In this document: positions 21,394 through 34,900 of the stretch, piece after piece
Layout: each line of letters opens with the position of its first letter
Numbering within the stretch: the first letter of the stretch is position 1
DNA from: Tanytarsus gracilentus
Lineage: Eukaryota > Arthropoda > Insecta > Diptera > Chironomidae
Direction of reading: 5' to 3'
Assembly: GCA_038502055.1 (NCBI GenBank)
Contig: JAXRKN010000045.1
Span: forward strand, 3,494,501-3,558,500
DNA length: 64,000 nucleotides
Notes under the pieces: model-generated
What the model was told of the DNA's origin: nothing
The model's database searches: none
What the model saw: the letters and a program-made list of their open reading frames with translations, nothing else
Made by a program: the position numbers and the translations under genes

Positions 21394-23207
21394 ATGGATC
21401 AAAGAAACAAAATTAAGTGTTCACAATGTCCAAAAGTTCTCTACTCGCTTGCGTATCTAGCGAGACACATCAAAACTCGACATCCAAAGGAGAAATCAAA
21501 GTTCTTTTGCGATTACGATGGAAAACAATTTTCGACGAAAGACTTAATCAGAATTCACATGCAGCGCCATGCTAGCACAGTTTTAACTTGTTCTGTCTGC
21601 ATGAAATCCTACATATCGAAGCACACGTTTAGGAAACATCTGAAAGCAGTGAGTCATTTTAGTTTTAAAAGATCCAGTGATATTTAAAAATTCATAACTT
21701 TTAATTTAAGCACATCGAGAAGTTCAGCTGTGATGAGTGCAATTCAGTATTTAGTCATAAATCTCTGCTGATCAATCACATTGCGTCAAAACATAATGAG
21801 GATCTAAAAACTCATAAATGCAATTTTTGTACACGATTATTTTCGTCAACGGCAGCAAGAAACAGTCATCATCAAATTGCTCATAAAAGCAAAACAGAAG
21901 AGCTTATTTTCAATTGCAATGAATGTCTCGCTTCCTTCGAAACAAAAGAAGACCTCAGAATTCACTCCTTTGTGCATTTTAACGGCGAAATTAAATCTTG
22001 CCACGTGTGCGATCAAATTTTTAAAACCAATCAACTCCTCAACGTCCATCTCCAAAAGCATAACTCGGAAAAGAAGAACATCTGTGAAGCGTGCGGTCAA
22101 AAGTTTACATATAGAACTGGACTAAGAAAGCATTGGCGACTCAATAGATGTAAAGGTGCTGAGTTAGAGAATATTAGAGATAAGTCTGAGGATGTTGCTC
22201 AGTTAGCAATGAACCAACTCATTGAAATTTCAATGAATATTAAGAAAAAAGTCAAAGTTGTTAAAGTTGAAGAAGTCATTGAACCAGAAATAGTCAAGCC
22301 AAAAAGATATCATGCAATCTACACCTGTGATAAATGCGGCGAGGAAATGAAATATCGCAAAAAACTTGAACTTCATATGCGTGAGAAACATTTAAATCGA
22401 AAGTATCAATGCGAGCACTGCAAAGATGCATTCAAGAGTAGGCAAAAATATTTGGACCATTTGCTTACTTCTCACGGCGTCAAATCGAGAATAGCTAAAG
22501 AAATTTATTGCTGTGACAAGTGCAGTAAAAAGTTTGATGTGAAAAGCATTTTTGAGGCTCATTTAAAGTCACATTTTGATATTCGACCACAGATATGCAG
22601 TGCCTGTGGGATGTCATTTAAAAGTGTGAGCAATTTAAGACGGCATGAGAGCTCTGTCCACGCTAAATCGAGAGATGCAATCTGTGAAATTTGTCATAAA
22701 GGATTTAAGACGAAAATGTCGTTAAAAATTCATCAGCAAACAGTTCACGTCGACATGAAAGTTTATGTCAATTGCTTTTATTGTAGCTCGATCGTGCTGG
22801 AAAAAAATCTCAAAGCTCATCTCCACAACATTCACTCGGAGGAAGGACAAATTAAAAATTTCGAATGTGAAATGTGCCAGAAATTGTTTAAAAATGAATA
22901 CTTGCTTCGAAGACATTACGAGTCGATACATCAGCCGGTCGATAGAGGAGTCACTTACAAATGCAATATATGCGATTACACAACAACTCGTCAGCGAGAA
23001 TTGAAAGACCACGAACTTAATGAACATTTTGAGGGAACAATTGAACAATGTGATTGCGGAAAGAGGTTTAAAACTCGAAAACTGTTGATGATCCACATGG
23101 CGAGTCACAACTCTGTTGAATATCAGTGTAATTATTGTGAGACATCCTACAAAACAAGAAGTGGATTAAGAAAGCACATGATCAAAAATCATCAGAATTA
23201 TTCTTAA
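21394..23207 (+). CDS. C2H2 zinc-finger protein with about 18 fingers
   Basis: Exons 21394-21648 and 21711-23207 give 583 aa. Nearly the whole protein is C2H2 fingers: three in exon 1 (CSQCPKVLYSLAYLARHIKTRH first; the second, FCDYDGKQF...H...H, lacks its second Cys), five more up to about residue 245 (the eighth ends H..C: KHWRLNRC), a linker of about 50 residues rich in Lys, Val and Glu, then ten more up to the C terminus. The seventeenth has the compressed pair CDCGKRF. Linkers between fingers are mostly non-canonical (not TGEKP), and no ZAD, BTB or KRAB domain is present. It is probably a DNA-binding protein of a fast-evolving insect C2H2 family. No one-to-one orthologue is recognised. 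AATAAA at 23250. It converges on atlastin, with stops about 1 kb apart. Confidence 0.9.
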
Positions 23208-24215
23208 ATTTCACTTTTTTATTCATCATCAAAAAACACAATTTTTTTAAATAAAATCCTTTATGTCATTTCTCGATCTTAATTTTATGTATATTTTTTT
23301 AAAGTTTAATAATCGATCTCTAAAGCCACAGCGAGAGGGAGAAATGATACTAAACAGTTCATAAGACTTTTCTTCCTATAAAGAACAACGACACGATATA
23401 GTACGACAGTATTTTTTACACATATTTAAAGAATTCTTTTCGTTATTGTTGAGCACTTTTTTGTTAATTCGCTTAATATCGGAATTGCTTGTGTGTGAGC
23501 TACTTAAGAGGTTTTGGACTCAAAAATAAGTTAAATGTAAAGGAAATGCAATAGTGAAAGGAAATCACGCAAGATTTTGGCACATTCACTCATGTTGGTC
23601 GCGAATGGACATTATTTATTAATATCCATCGACCCTTAAAAATAAAATTTATATATATTTTTTGAAAAATCATCCATTCACCGGTACTTCTCGACAATCT
23701 CTGTATCTCTAATCACTAAGATTCTTCTCATAATATATAATTAATATAATTTCAACAACGTGCTGCGCTTTATACTGGAGGGAGCAGATTAAAAGCAATT
23801 TGATGGAGACTAACGCATGGATATGTTCACTTAAATATGAATTTTTTTGTGCTCATCGCTTTGAAATTTTTATCACTCATATTAATCCATCAAAATTTTA
23901 ATGGTGGTTCAATTTTGTATTCAAAAGAAATGTGTGATTTGACTATAAAAAGAAAATTCTCTAAACTTGATGATATTAATTTTTTCGACTTCTTCCTTTT
24001 CTCCTTCCACTTTTCACCGCCGTTGTTCCTATATAATTTTTCTGCTGTCCATTCTCAATAACATGATTTGCATTTTGTACAGTGCAACTTCTCTCTGCCG
24101 CTGCTGATGATGATAAATTTGATGAAATTTTTTGAAAAAAGTTAACAAAGTGCGCTGAAAATCCACCGGATGAATTTGAATTTTCACCGTCATTATTGCC
24201 GCCATTTGCGTGCTC
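23208..24215. other. Convergent 3' UTR/intergenic spacer
   Basis: Holds the 3' UTRs of the zinc-finger gene (from the left) and atlastin (from the right). The plus-strand open frame 23837-24061 has no recognisable domain. No RNA gene or repeat seen. Confidence 0.5.
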
Positions 24216-26129
24216 TCATAATTTCTTGTGTTTTCCATTCGGTGTCTGACGTTTGGTCACATTCGATGGCGTCGATTCAGTTCGATTAATGCCCATTGCT
24301 GTTTTAACATTTTCACGCGGTATACCGGTTGCTGCAGAAACGGCTTGTGTCGTGACTTCCTTAACTCGTTTTTCGAGGAACAGTTCGTAAAAGGGTTTGA
24401 GGCACTAAAAATATATTTAATTAATCAAATTTTATATAAATAGTAATATAATTTCTTACATATTCCCAAATATGATCAGCGAATAAGTCCAACTTAACAC
24501 CGACATCATGAAACTCGCCGCTGTACCTGTTGATTCATAGAAATTAGCATTTTTTCAATTTATCAACTTCTTAACCCACCTAATATACGCCCAAATGCAC
24601 AACGCAATGATGTTAATCGCCATAATTAATGTCATGAAATTACAGAAAGTCTCGAGACCAAACAATGCGAAAATGCCACTAAAAATGTACGTAAGTAGTG
24701 CCACAGCGAAAAAGACACTCGGCGTCTGTGCTGCCTTGAAGATATTCTTGCTCTCATTTACTTCCTTATATTGAACAAATGCTTCCTCCACGAATTCAAT
24801 CAACTGTTGCTTATAAATCTCCGAAAATTCATCGCCACCCATCTTTCGCTTGCTGGTGAAGTGATAAACCGATTTTTCTCGTGCACGCTGATGCTCAACA
24901 TCTAAGTGCTGAGGCTTCTGATAAGGATTTTTACCTCCACAAAAGTCATCCATGTGCTGAAATATTTAATTAATCAAGTCAGTAAATAAAATGCACATCT
25001 AAATCATCATCATTAATTCACCTGAGTGTAAAGTTCCTTTGCAGCAGCGACGGCATTTAAATTATTCGCTTCAGCAGTTGCCAACAACATTGTCTTCGGT
25101 TCGGGCATGTCGTCTGACTTAAAGATATTCAAGTACGATTTGAAATATTGCACTAAATCGCGTGCTTTAACTTTCTGTCCATTGATCTCCTTGACAATCA
25201 AATTCTCAGGCTCTAGCAGAAACGGAATTAGATCTGTAAGGCTCCTCTTAAATTCCGGCGTAATGTCTTGAAGATTTCCATTGAAATTTGGATTCGTGGC
25301 GACATTAAGACCCGGGTGAGGCATTAGAAAGCAGCAAATTTCATTGAAGCACGCCTGAATGTGTCTTCGAAGCGATTGATGATCCGGATGTTGCTTATCG
25401 TGAATTTCAAGACGCTTTTTGAGTATTATATCACCCCCAGCCAGTCCATATTCGGCCTCATACGGAAAACTCCAATCACGCACCAAAAACATTAGCTTTT
25501 GAAAAGGCTTTCGGCCAGTATCAGCGAGTGCAAGTCTTCCGTATTCGGTAAACAACTGCAAATGTTGTAAATCATCTTCCTGAATATTTTGCGATAAGTT
25601 GTAAATTTGAACCGATGACAACATTGTACTGAGGGCGAAAACGGTCGCACAATCTTTAACCGTACTGTGACTGTCGAAGGTGCCTTGTGTGTCGAGCAGG
25701 ATAATTGCAACTTTACGTCCATTTGCGTAATCGTGAAGGAAAATATCGGACCAGATGAAAATTCCTGTTGTGACTCGATCCGAACCTCCGCGCCATGAAA
25801 AACCGACCAATGGATCATCGTCCTGACCCAACCAGCCATCGACACTTTGATGAACATACTAAAAATAAAGTTATTACCCTGTAAATAATCGAATGTTAGA
25901 GTGAACTCACCCTCGCATAAAGATATCTCAAGAAGAAATCGAGGAGGAAAGATTTTCCTTTACGAAAAGCACCGGCCACTGAAACAATGACAACATCGCG
26001 ATTTTTGACATTGTCTTGCAAAATAATCCTTGTGAGGTCCTCATCTGACAATCGAAATGTGTGTGCTTCCTCATTGACTTTTACGATCTGAATCGCTTCA
26101 GCTGTTAATATCGATCCGCCAGTTGACAT
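24216..26129 (-). CDS. atl: Atlastin, ER membrane-fusion GTPase
   Basis: Dynamin-superfamily GTPase that drives homotypic fusion of ER tubules. Minus-strand exons 26129-25911, 25858-25022, 24956-24580, 24526-24460 and 24404-24216 (TGA) give 562 aa; Drosophila atlastin is about 541. The P-loop GAFRKGKS is at residues 53-60; SWRGGSDRVTTGIFIW is the G2/switch region, LDTQG (129-132) is G3, and VRDW with R200-D201 is the RD-type G4 motif diagnostic of atlastins and GBPs. A three-helix middle domain follows, then the two-helix membrane hairpin (FFAVALLTYIFSGIFALFG and FMTLIMAINIIALCIWAYI), then the amphipathic C-terminal tail (KRVKEVTTQAVSAATGIP), ending GKHKKL. An acceptor AG just upstream (26149-26148) shows that the ATG-bearing exon is preceded by a noncoding 5' exon. 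Confidence 0.95.
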
Positions 26130-26147
26130 TTTTCTTTATTGTTTTGC

Positions 26148-29107
26148 CTACAAAAAAATCAGTGAAAATTGTCAAAAAGCTAATAAGAAAAAATCTTTTG
26201 TGTAAAATGGTAATTTTAGAATCAGCTGGCCGGCCACTCAAGTAATCGCGAAAACAAAAAATATTTTTAATGCCAAAATGAAGAAGAGAAACAACACAAT
26301 TGCGAAAGACGATCGCTGCCTTATGACATCATGAGATTTTGAACGATGCCCGAGTGTGAGAGAGAGGTCAGAATTAAAAAGTTTTCATTTTATAGTCTTT
26401 TGTAGATTTTTTGCATGTCTTTATCTTAAACCCACTAAAACCGTTCCCTAAATAATTTTTATAGCCCTTTGTATTTTTATTAATTCTCATATCTTTTTTG
26501 CATCAGACCTTGAAAAATTTGCTAATTGTTCAGTCAGTTTATCGCGATACAGTCAAATACTCTCTCACACTCGAATTATTCAATTATTTTTTCATGAATT
26601 ACAACTCTCAAGGTCGATTAATGCAAATAATAATTTATCGGCTGATGACAGTTTAAAATTATCAGTAATACATGTGTGTGCACTTTTATGATAAGAGCGC
26701 AAAGACATTGAACTTAGAAAATTCTCTGTGACGGTGGCGAATTTTTGAGCTTCAAATCATTGGCAACTTGTTAAAATTATTCGCGTAAAATTCCATTGTA
26801 TATTCTGAATAATTTTTATGACGCTGTAAATTGAAAATCAAAAATGTTCGCATAGAAAGTTTTAGATACGAGAATTCACGCTACCTCAATACGATGTGTT
26901 TTATGATCGACGCCTATAAATTTTAAGGCAGTCGTTATTTTTTTATCATTTTCAGCCACTTGACTACCAAAAATTGATAAATAATTGACCTATATCAACT
27001 TAGAGAAGCGCGTATGGTGGATCACGATCTAAGTCTGAATTTTTCTTATCATTGACTTTGAAATTTTTTTTATCAAGCTTTTAATGATAGATTTACGACT
27101 TTTTGGTGTGGATTTAGACGCATGAAGAAATTTTGAAACACATTTTAGTTACTCATAGATCATGATGGAAATTTTTGATTATAAAATTGGCAATTTTATT
27201 GAGAAACATTTTATTAAGTTTTAAATTTCTTTAAACAATCTTTCAGAGAATTTTAGTAAGTGAATATAAATTCACATGTGTTAATTTTTTTTTATTATAT
27301 TCATTCATTGGATACGAATGTGCTCACAAAGAACTTTCAGTTTAATATTCACAAAGAATAAATTTCAATCGTAAATTATGTCATTTCAAATTTATCTTGA
27401 TCAGGGATCAAAATGTCACTTATTAAAAAAAATAATTAAACACAGAGTTCAACATACTGGAAAAAGTTTCTAATGACCTGTTGACACTTCTCAGTAATTT
27501 ATATGGGTATTTTAAAGTTGAGTCAAAAACATTATAATTTAGAAACTTATTCAAAAAAGGTAAGAATTGAATTTTTTGTGATCCATTTTACGAATGCTTT
27601 CTTTACATTTCACTAAAATTTTCTCCTTTCAAAAAGTATCTTCTCATGAGTTCATTGGATACTCATGTGCGCATATTTTTAACTCATGAATAAACCTGTT
27701 GTCAATTGCCAAATTTGAAATTTGCAAAGTCAATAACTCATACTCGTAGACTTCTTTCGAAAGTCTATAGCAGTCAATTTAAATTGATGACTTACGTGCT
27801 GTGCTGATAACACAACTATCACCCATTCAGTCATTCACATACTTGCAAGTTCAAGTTACATTTTATAAAAGTGAAATTGTAAACGTGTCACACCGTCACC
27901 AATCGGCCTGCACACACATTTTCATTTTTATATGCACATTATTAATTAAATTGAAGCTCTTATGTTGCAGAATTTGCAACAACAACCGTGCGGACAAAAA
28001 AAATAGAATTTAGATGAGGCTAAAGCCAAAAATAACTTCCTTCCCTCTAATAATTATTCACAGAGAGCGTCTGACATGATCATCATCATCTTCTTAAATA
28101 CAAGATGCTCGCGTAATAATAATTAAATGGACGTAACAAGGTATTTAATTGGAAATGTGTGAGTTTTGGGAGTTGTTGATTAGTTGTTCCACACTTGGTA
28201 TCAAAGGTCAATTGAATTGAGTGTTAAATAGGTCATGAGCGGTCTGATATTTTGCAAAATATTCTTTGTCAACGCATTAAGTGCGTCTTAAATTTTGCGT
28301 TGGCGTTTTCGCTTTTGATTGCAGCTTTCATAAAGCATCGCAATGCCGTCAAAGAATCTTATTTTTGGAACCAATCAGTGGCACAATTTCATTTTTGATT
28401 GATAAGTGACACAAATATTTTCTTTCTATTATTTTTTTCGTGATTCACACAATTTTTTCACTTTGGCATACATTTTTATATCTTTTGAAATTTTTGATAA
28501 TTTTCGATAGTAATTCATGCAATCTTCACCTTTTACTTTTTACTGAATATTTTATCTCTCTTTTCACGATGTAATTTTGATTTTTTAAAGTCCAATTTAC
28601 CAAGAAATGTTAAAAATTTACAAACGAAAACACATCGCGAAATTTAACTCAGTTTACTTTCCTCAAGTTGATTTTCCCCTATACTCACCAAATGTGGTGA
28701 ATAAAAACTTTAAATATTTTTAGACGTTATGAAATTGAAAAGGAAATTCAAGTGTCTAAATTCACGTGTCTAACGGTTATTAAATTATTTTTAAGCCAAA
28801 TTTTGTAAAAATAACTTTGAAAATATGAAAACTCTGAAATTAACTCAATAATAGTAATACAAAAGAAAATTTTAAAAATCAATAAATCTTCACGTTTGCT
28901 GCATTAATCCCCTCTTTAAATCTCTTAATTTTTGATGCTCGACGCCATGGCCATCAAAAATTCATCCCTTTACATCACCGCAACCACCCACATTGAGTTT
29001 AACACTTTCTATCTTCCCATTAAATCCCTATTTAATCCAAGTAATCTAACCGAAGACGGACGGGTTAATTAATTTTCCACGAGAACTCGAATACTCCGTA
29101 TTTCAAA
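26148..29107. other. 3-kb intergenic region
   Basis: Contains the atlastin 5' UTR intron and promoter on the left and the sneaky-like promoter on the right. AT-rich; the open frame at 27801-28013 is judged to be chance. A GC-rich palindrome, TGGCCGGCCA, at about 26227 is the only distinctive short motif. No repeat or RNA gene recognised. Confidence 0.5.
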
Positions 29108-31971
29108 ATGATTCGCTTCATTATAAATTTAATGACGTCCCTCTTAAGAGCTCTCAGCAAAAAGTCTCAATTAGTCGAGGACCTAATTCAAGGCGATTCG
29201 ATTGACAAAAGGAGATTTTCCCGAAAGCTAATTTCATTTTCTTTCGGATTATTGATCGGATTAATTTTTTATCATTCAATCATCGGAAATATTATTGGAT
29301 TTCGTCGAAGCAGCAGATATACACGAATTATCGTTATGAGCTTAGTATCTCTCATGTGTGGATTAATGTGCACAATCTCCATTCAATTTCGTAGCATATC
29401 CGTTCTAGTGTGGCTCGAAGCGCTCGGCAAGGAGGGAAGAAATGTGATGAAGACATTCGTAATTGCATTGATTTTGGCCGGCCCAATTGAGAATATTATT
29501 GAGAACTCGATGGAGGTCGTGCGAGTGTTCGAGTGCTCCACGCATCTCACTTATAATCTCACAAAAACGAAATTCGATTTGGCTGTGAAGCCATTCACCA
29601 ACGCCTTCATGCACATTGAGAGAAATTTGAGTGTCGTACAAAAAAGCTTCGCCAAAGTTGATTACGTTGTGACGCCAATCATTCGTGAAATTGAAGACAA
29701 GGACGATTTTAATTCATCACTTGTCACTCGCAGGTACTTGAAAGTGTGCACTTGATAGAACCATGAGAAGTTCTTCTCAAAAAATTTAACATGTTTAGAA
29801 ATTTTAAAAAAATTAAATATTTTTAAATAAAAAACCGTTAAATTTTAAAAATTCAATTAAGTCACCCCTTGGCCTTGTAGCACATTTCACAAAATCAAAA
29901 TGTCGCCCCCAAAATTGAATTGAACATTTCCATGGTTTGATCAAAATTCAATTTTCATTTTAAGATATTTCGTTTCAATTCTCCCTCCAGTCGCAGAAAT
30001 GAATTGAAATCTCCTGAGTACTACACGGAACGTTATAGCGAAAAGCTTAGGAATCGCTGTGAACTGCAACTCAAGCGAGGCGCCTCAAATTGCGAAGAAG
30101 CTTTTCGGAAGGTTCACGATAAGTGTCTGTCACAAATACCTTCCATCGTGAACTACCTTGTTTGTTCACCACTAAAAATTGATTTTATCTGCGGAGCGGA
30201 AACAATTTTCACAAACAACTTCGTTAACGTTTGCGATCCATCAAAAGTGATTGATGCCGACTTTGGATACGAATATGCAGGATTGCGAGCGAAGAGCACA
30301 AAGTTCATGGCTGAATATCGCAACATTTCGTTTAATTATCAGACTGTTGATCCGGATAAGTTGCAAGCCATACAGATGCTGAAGAAAACGGGAAAGGGAA
30401 TTAGTCAGACGCTTAATGAAAAAGTACGCTTGATGGATTATGTCTATACCATCTGTAGGAAATTGCTTGTCGTCATATATCTGAAAATCATCTATGGTAA
30501 ATTTGCTAGTCATTAAGCGATGCCGTTATCTTTTAAAATTCTCTTAATTCAACTAAATTTTATTCCCTCTCAGATGCGATAAAATATCACGACAGCTACC
30601 TAGACGATGTCACATTCAACAACTACTTCATTACGGATTATTTTAAGAAAATTGATCGACGTCGAATTCGATCCGGCCATACGCACCTCTTGCCCATCAA
30701 AAATGTCGAAATTGATAAACTCGTCGAGGTTAATAGCTCGAAGAAGCTAGAGAGAGAGTTTCAAGGTTATCTCGGACTGACACTCAAACTCATCCTCGAA
30801 GTTGTCGCATCGGGTTTCTTTATCGTCTTAGATCGTCTGTTTTATGAGCTACTTGACATTGTCTCGCGACACTCTCGAATTGATTTCGAGCAATCGGGCG
30901 TTCATTATCTTAATGTCAATGTAAATGGGACGGGATTTATAGCGAATCTGATTAGGACATCAATTGACGGTCTCAATATCGATGAGCACGTTGAAACGGT
31001 GATGACAAATCAACAATGCTTACCACGACCCTCGCACACGTCGTCGCACATTCTCATTGAAATTTTACTCCTCTTTCTGCTCGACTTTTATTTGATTTAC
31101 AATCAAGTGTACATTCATCGATTGAAGAGATTTCTGTGCGCTTATTTTTATCCGAAACGTGAGAAGAAGCGAGTCCTTTATCTTTACAATAAGACACTCA
31201 AGCGTCGGAAGCACACCTTTCATACCATGGTAGAGACATTGAAATATAAAATGAAGGCGCACAGTCGGATCAAGACGGTGACTTTCTTTCAGGTGAGAAA
31301 GGGGATTTATGATTTTTCATATTATTCAAATCATGAGGTGACAGTTGAAGTTTTGAATTTCCAGACACAGTTTAATAATAAAAAAATGCAGGAAATAAAA
31401 GATTTTAAATGTTGCCACGTGGCTTTCGAAAAGTGACAAAATTGAATTATGTAAATTTCTCAGCACATTATTATTGCTTTTTTTGTGTCACATAGATATG
31501 AAATTTTATCCTTTGAGCAAATGCGTGTATGAGAATTTACTGATGGAACAAAATGAGATTTTCGAGTGTCTTATGATGTCTCTTTTCTTCTTTCTGCTTT
31601 CGTGAAAAGATGATTTATTTCATTTTTATGAGAATATTAGTTTGAGGGATTTCAGATGGGATTATGATGGCAGTTTAAATCAACACGATATCAAAACTAT
31701 TTAACTTCTATTTCCTTTTCCTCTTTAGAGAGCTTTGAGAAAATGTCCTCGACTCTGCAACTGTCTTCATAAATTTTCATGTGCCCGTCCTCGTTGCATA
31801 ATATGCAATACAATTCAATCGGATATGGTGAGGGATTTCTTCTGGCTCTGCAATGCAAGCGAATGTCAAATAGCTTACTGTGATCAATGCTGGATGGAAA
31901 TGGGAAGGAAATGTCTCGCATGCAAGTATCGAAGGAAGTACCGTAATAATAATAGAAGCGCCAAGGAATGA
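29108..31971 (+). CDS. snky: DC-STAMP-domain membrane protein with C-terminal RING-like finger (sneaky/DCST1 type)
   Basis: Exons 29108-29733, 29991-30496, 30574-31292 and 31729-31971 give 697 aa in one consistent frame. It is a multi-pass protein: hydrophobic segments at about residues 40-60 (LISFSFGLLIGLIFYHSI), 75-95, 118-135, then later near EVVASGFFIVLDRLFYELL and ILIEILLLFLLDFYLIY. The DC-STAMP-like region lies in the second half (CLPRPSHTSSH, then RLKRFLCAYFYPKREKKRVLYLYN). The last exon encodes a Cys-rich zinc finger of the family's non-canonical RING kind: CPRLCNC, CARPRCIIC, FWLCNASEC, YCDQCW, CLAC. This architecture is that of Drosophila sneaky, needed in the sperm for breakdown of its plasma membrane in the egg, and of DCST1/SPE-42. 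Whether this is sneaky or a DCST2-type paralogue cannot be settled by eye. Confidence 0.85.
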
Positions 31972-34900
31972 AATAAATCATTGAAAACAATTGAGAGATA
32001 TTTCATATAAATTCATATTTTATGGCTCTATTCACACTTCAATTGCGCTCCATATCCATGAGAATTATTAATATCTTAAAGCTAAAATCATACTTTATGG
32101 GCATAGTATGGTCTTTAATCGAGATTTATTTAATGCCATTAATTCTAATTTCTCTAAAGGTGCAAAGGATAATAAAACGGCAATTTCAACTCATTGTTCC
32201 ATATCCGTGGAGGGAATAAAATTCTCGTGAGACGATAAAAAATAAAGAAGAGAGGAGAAAAAGTCGCAAGTCGCTCAGAACGTTTTTAATGGATTTTTCT
32301 CTACGTTTCTTGCCAAAGAATTGTAGGGAAAAAGTATTGAGTGTGTGTATGTGTGAGATGGCAATTGTTAGCTAGGAAGATTATTCAAAAACAAATTATT
32401 TAATACTCATAAAATGAGAACGGTTCAAATCCTAAATTTTCAAACAAGACTTTAGTTATGTGCATTTGATTTTTTTGCTTTCAGTTTAGAAAATTTTCCA
32501 CCCCTTGCTTTTAGCTTTCTAATGATGCAGTTTTTTCTCAAATCCTCAAGAAAACTCGAGTGAAGAAAATAAAAGAAAATCAAGATTAAACTGAATTGTA
32601 AGAAGAAAAATCTGATTTTCAATTTTATTGTTTTCAATGAGAAGCTAAAAAAGAAGGAAAGAAAAAAATTCATTTACGATTAATTTAAGATTGAGTTCCT
32701 CCCATCTCTCGAATGCAATTTATCTCGATTGTTATACATTTTTATTTCATTTTGTGTGATATGAAAAATGAATTTTTTAATGCTGAATGCATGTTGCATG
32801 CATGCTTGAAGATGAATGAGTGTACAGGTGCAATGAAAGTTGGCAGCGTCATATCCAGTTTGCATATCTTATTCATTCATTTTCCCTCAGAAAATCAAGC
32901 AGGTGCAGGTAAGAAAAATGAGTCCGGAAGGAAGTAGAGAAAAAAACTGTTGTTTAAGCTACAAGTGCCTGGCTGATGTCTTTTTCTGCTTGTTGCATTC
33001 TCATGACCATCTTGCCTTGTCATTTTAGTGTTTGTTTATATTTGGGATGGCTGCAAAATGTGCAACCTGAGCAATGAGCAATGTGACAGAATAAAAATTT
33101 ATCAAACAATCTCGTGCCATCAACCTCAGATGATATAATCAAAGGAGTGCTTTTATGGTCTCTTCAGGGGGATGGACACTCGTTTAAAATATTTAATATC
33201 TAAAACTATTTGAATTTAAATTAACTTAAACTCAAAAAAAATAACTGTCCACTCCCTGAATATTTTTTTCTTTCATTAAATTAAATTCTTTGACGTCAAA
33301 AAAGGACTCAATAAAAAAAAGAGAAATGAATTATGAAAGAAATTAATTTAAATTTGAAAGCACAAAAAAATCTCTTTGATAAATCACGAAACGAAAGTCA
33401 TAAAAAAATTATTCCAACCCTCTCGTGCTCTCATTCTTTATTCCTTCGGTTGCAATCACAGTCGACAGTAAAATGTTGTCAAGAATAAAAAAGCCTTGAA
33501 AAGTGTGTTGAATGCGATTGTGTTCCTGTTATTTTTTTCTCAGATCTATTTTTACCAAGCGAAAGCTCTGCGAGACTTTTTCTTCCTCATTTTCATTTCC
33601 ATTGTGACAACTTTCTCTTAACATTTGATTGCTAATCCTTAGCACGAGTTTTTATTGCTGTGCCATAATTCTGAAGAAAAGAAACTTTAGCGCGCAATAA
33701 TTTTTCGAGATAATTTTTAAATCATTCGAGGGACTTTTTTTAAATTTTCAAGCATCTTAAAAACGCGTTTTAAAAAACTTTTTATCCAAAAAGATTAAAA
33801 CTTTTGTCAAATCTTTCAATTTATTTAATTGATATATTATTTTAATTAATTTTTTAAAATCGCAACATTTTCTCATGAATCAAACTCAGTCTTCAGTTCC
33901 ATTTGTTGTCTCATTCTATCACAGAGGACACAAAAGGACTTTTTTCATTAATCAGATATCTCTGTTGTCTTTCATGGCCATTGTTAACCTTTCAAACCTT
34001 TTCAAAATGACTTCCTTGAAAATAAAGCACGAGTATTAAACAATAGACTTGCTACTTCGAGTGTGATAACGTTGAAGAAAAGCATGAATGAAGTGCTGTG
34101 AATGTTTTTATCAATTTCCTTTAAAAAACTTTCTTTTACATCCACAGCAATGACAATGTGAACGAAAACAAAAGAAAAGTTTTTCCTCGAAATGAAATCT
34201 TTCATCATGCTGATGGACTTCCACTTCGTAGGTGTACACGAATAACGCTAATGCATTTCTTGTGACTGAAAATTTCCGCCATCTGTTCATGAGGTAGTGT
34301 GTGTACTGCTTAGATTTATAGCATGGCGAAAATGAAGATATTTCTTTTTATTAAGCTTCCTTTTCATCTTCCTCCGTCTTCAGCACTGCTTGCGATATTC
34401 GCTGCATGACATTATTGAAAATATTGCGGATGCTTACGAAATCGGAGGAAGGAAAAATTATGTAAAATGATAGCATCGTGAACCTTCCTCCATTTTTTTC
34501 GATTGAATTAAATTGAGAACGTATTAAAAATGCGAGGGATGGAATTTTTTAAAAATTAATTTTCATTTTCTAAAAGCATGAAAAAATTCAAATTTTAAAA
34601 ATTTTATGTTTTCTTCTCTTGACCGTCTACCTCAACGTTTTCCAACGTTTTCATATCATTTTTTGTCTGCATTGTGAACTAAAAGGTTGTTGTCGACAAT
34701 ATTCGGGTTGTTCAATTCAATTATCAAGATTACCCCATTTATACTGATTAAAAAAGGAAATTTTAAGCTTCTTATAAATCCTCAGCTTAAAGCCATCATA
34801 TTTTATGTATACAACTAAGACTTCCCATATTTTAGTGCCAACACACGGAAAGAGAATTTGCATTTTAAGAAAAATCCTTGAAAATTTTCTTCTTTGCATA

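Noticed and set aside
32452..32937. Cluster of overlapping short frames on both strands
   Set aside because: Low-complexity Phe/Lys composition typical of AT-rich DNA; no consistent gene model.
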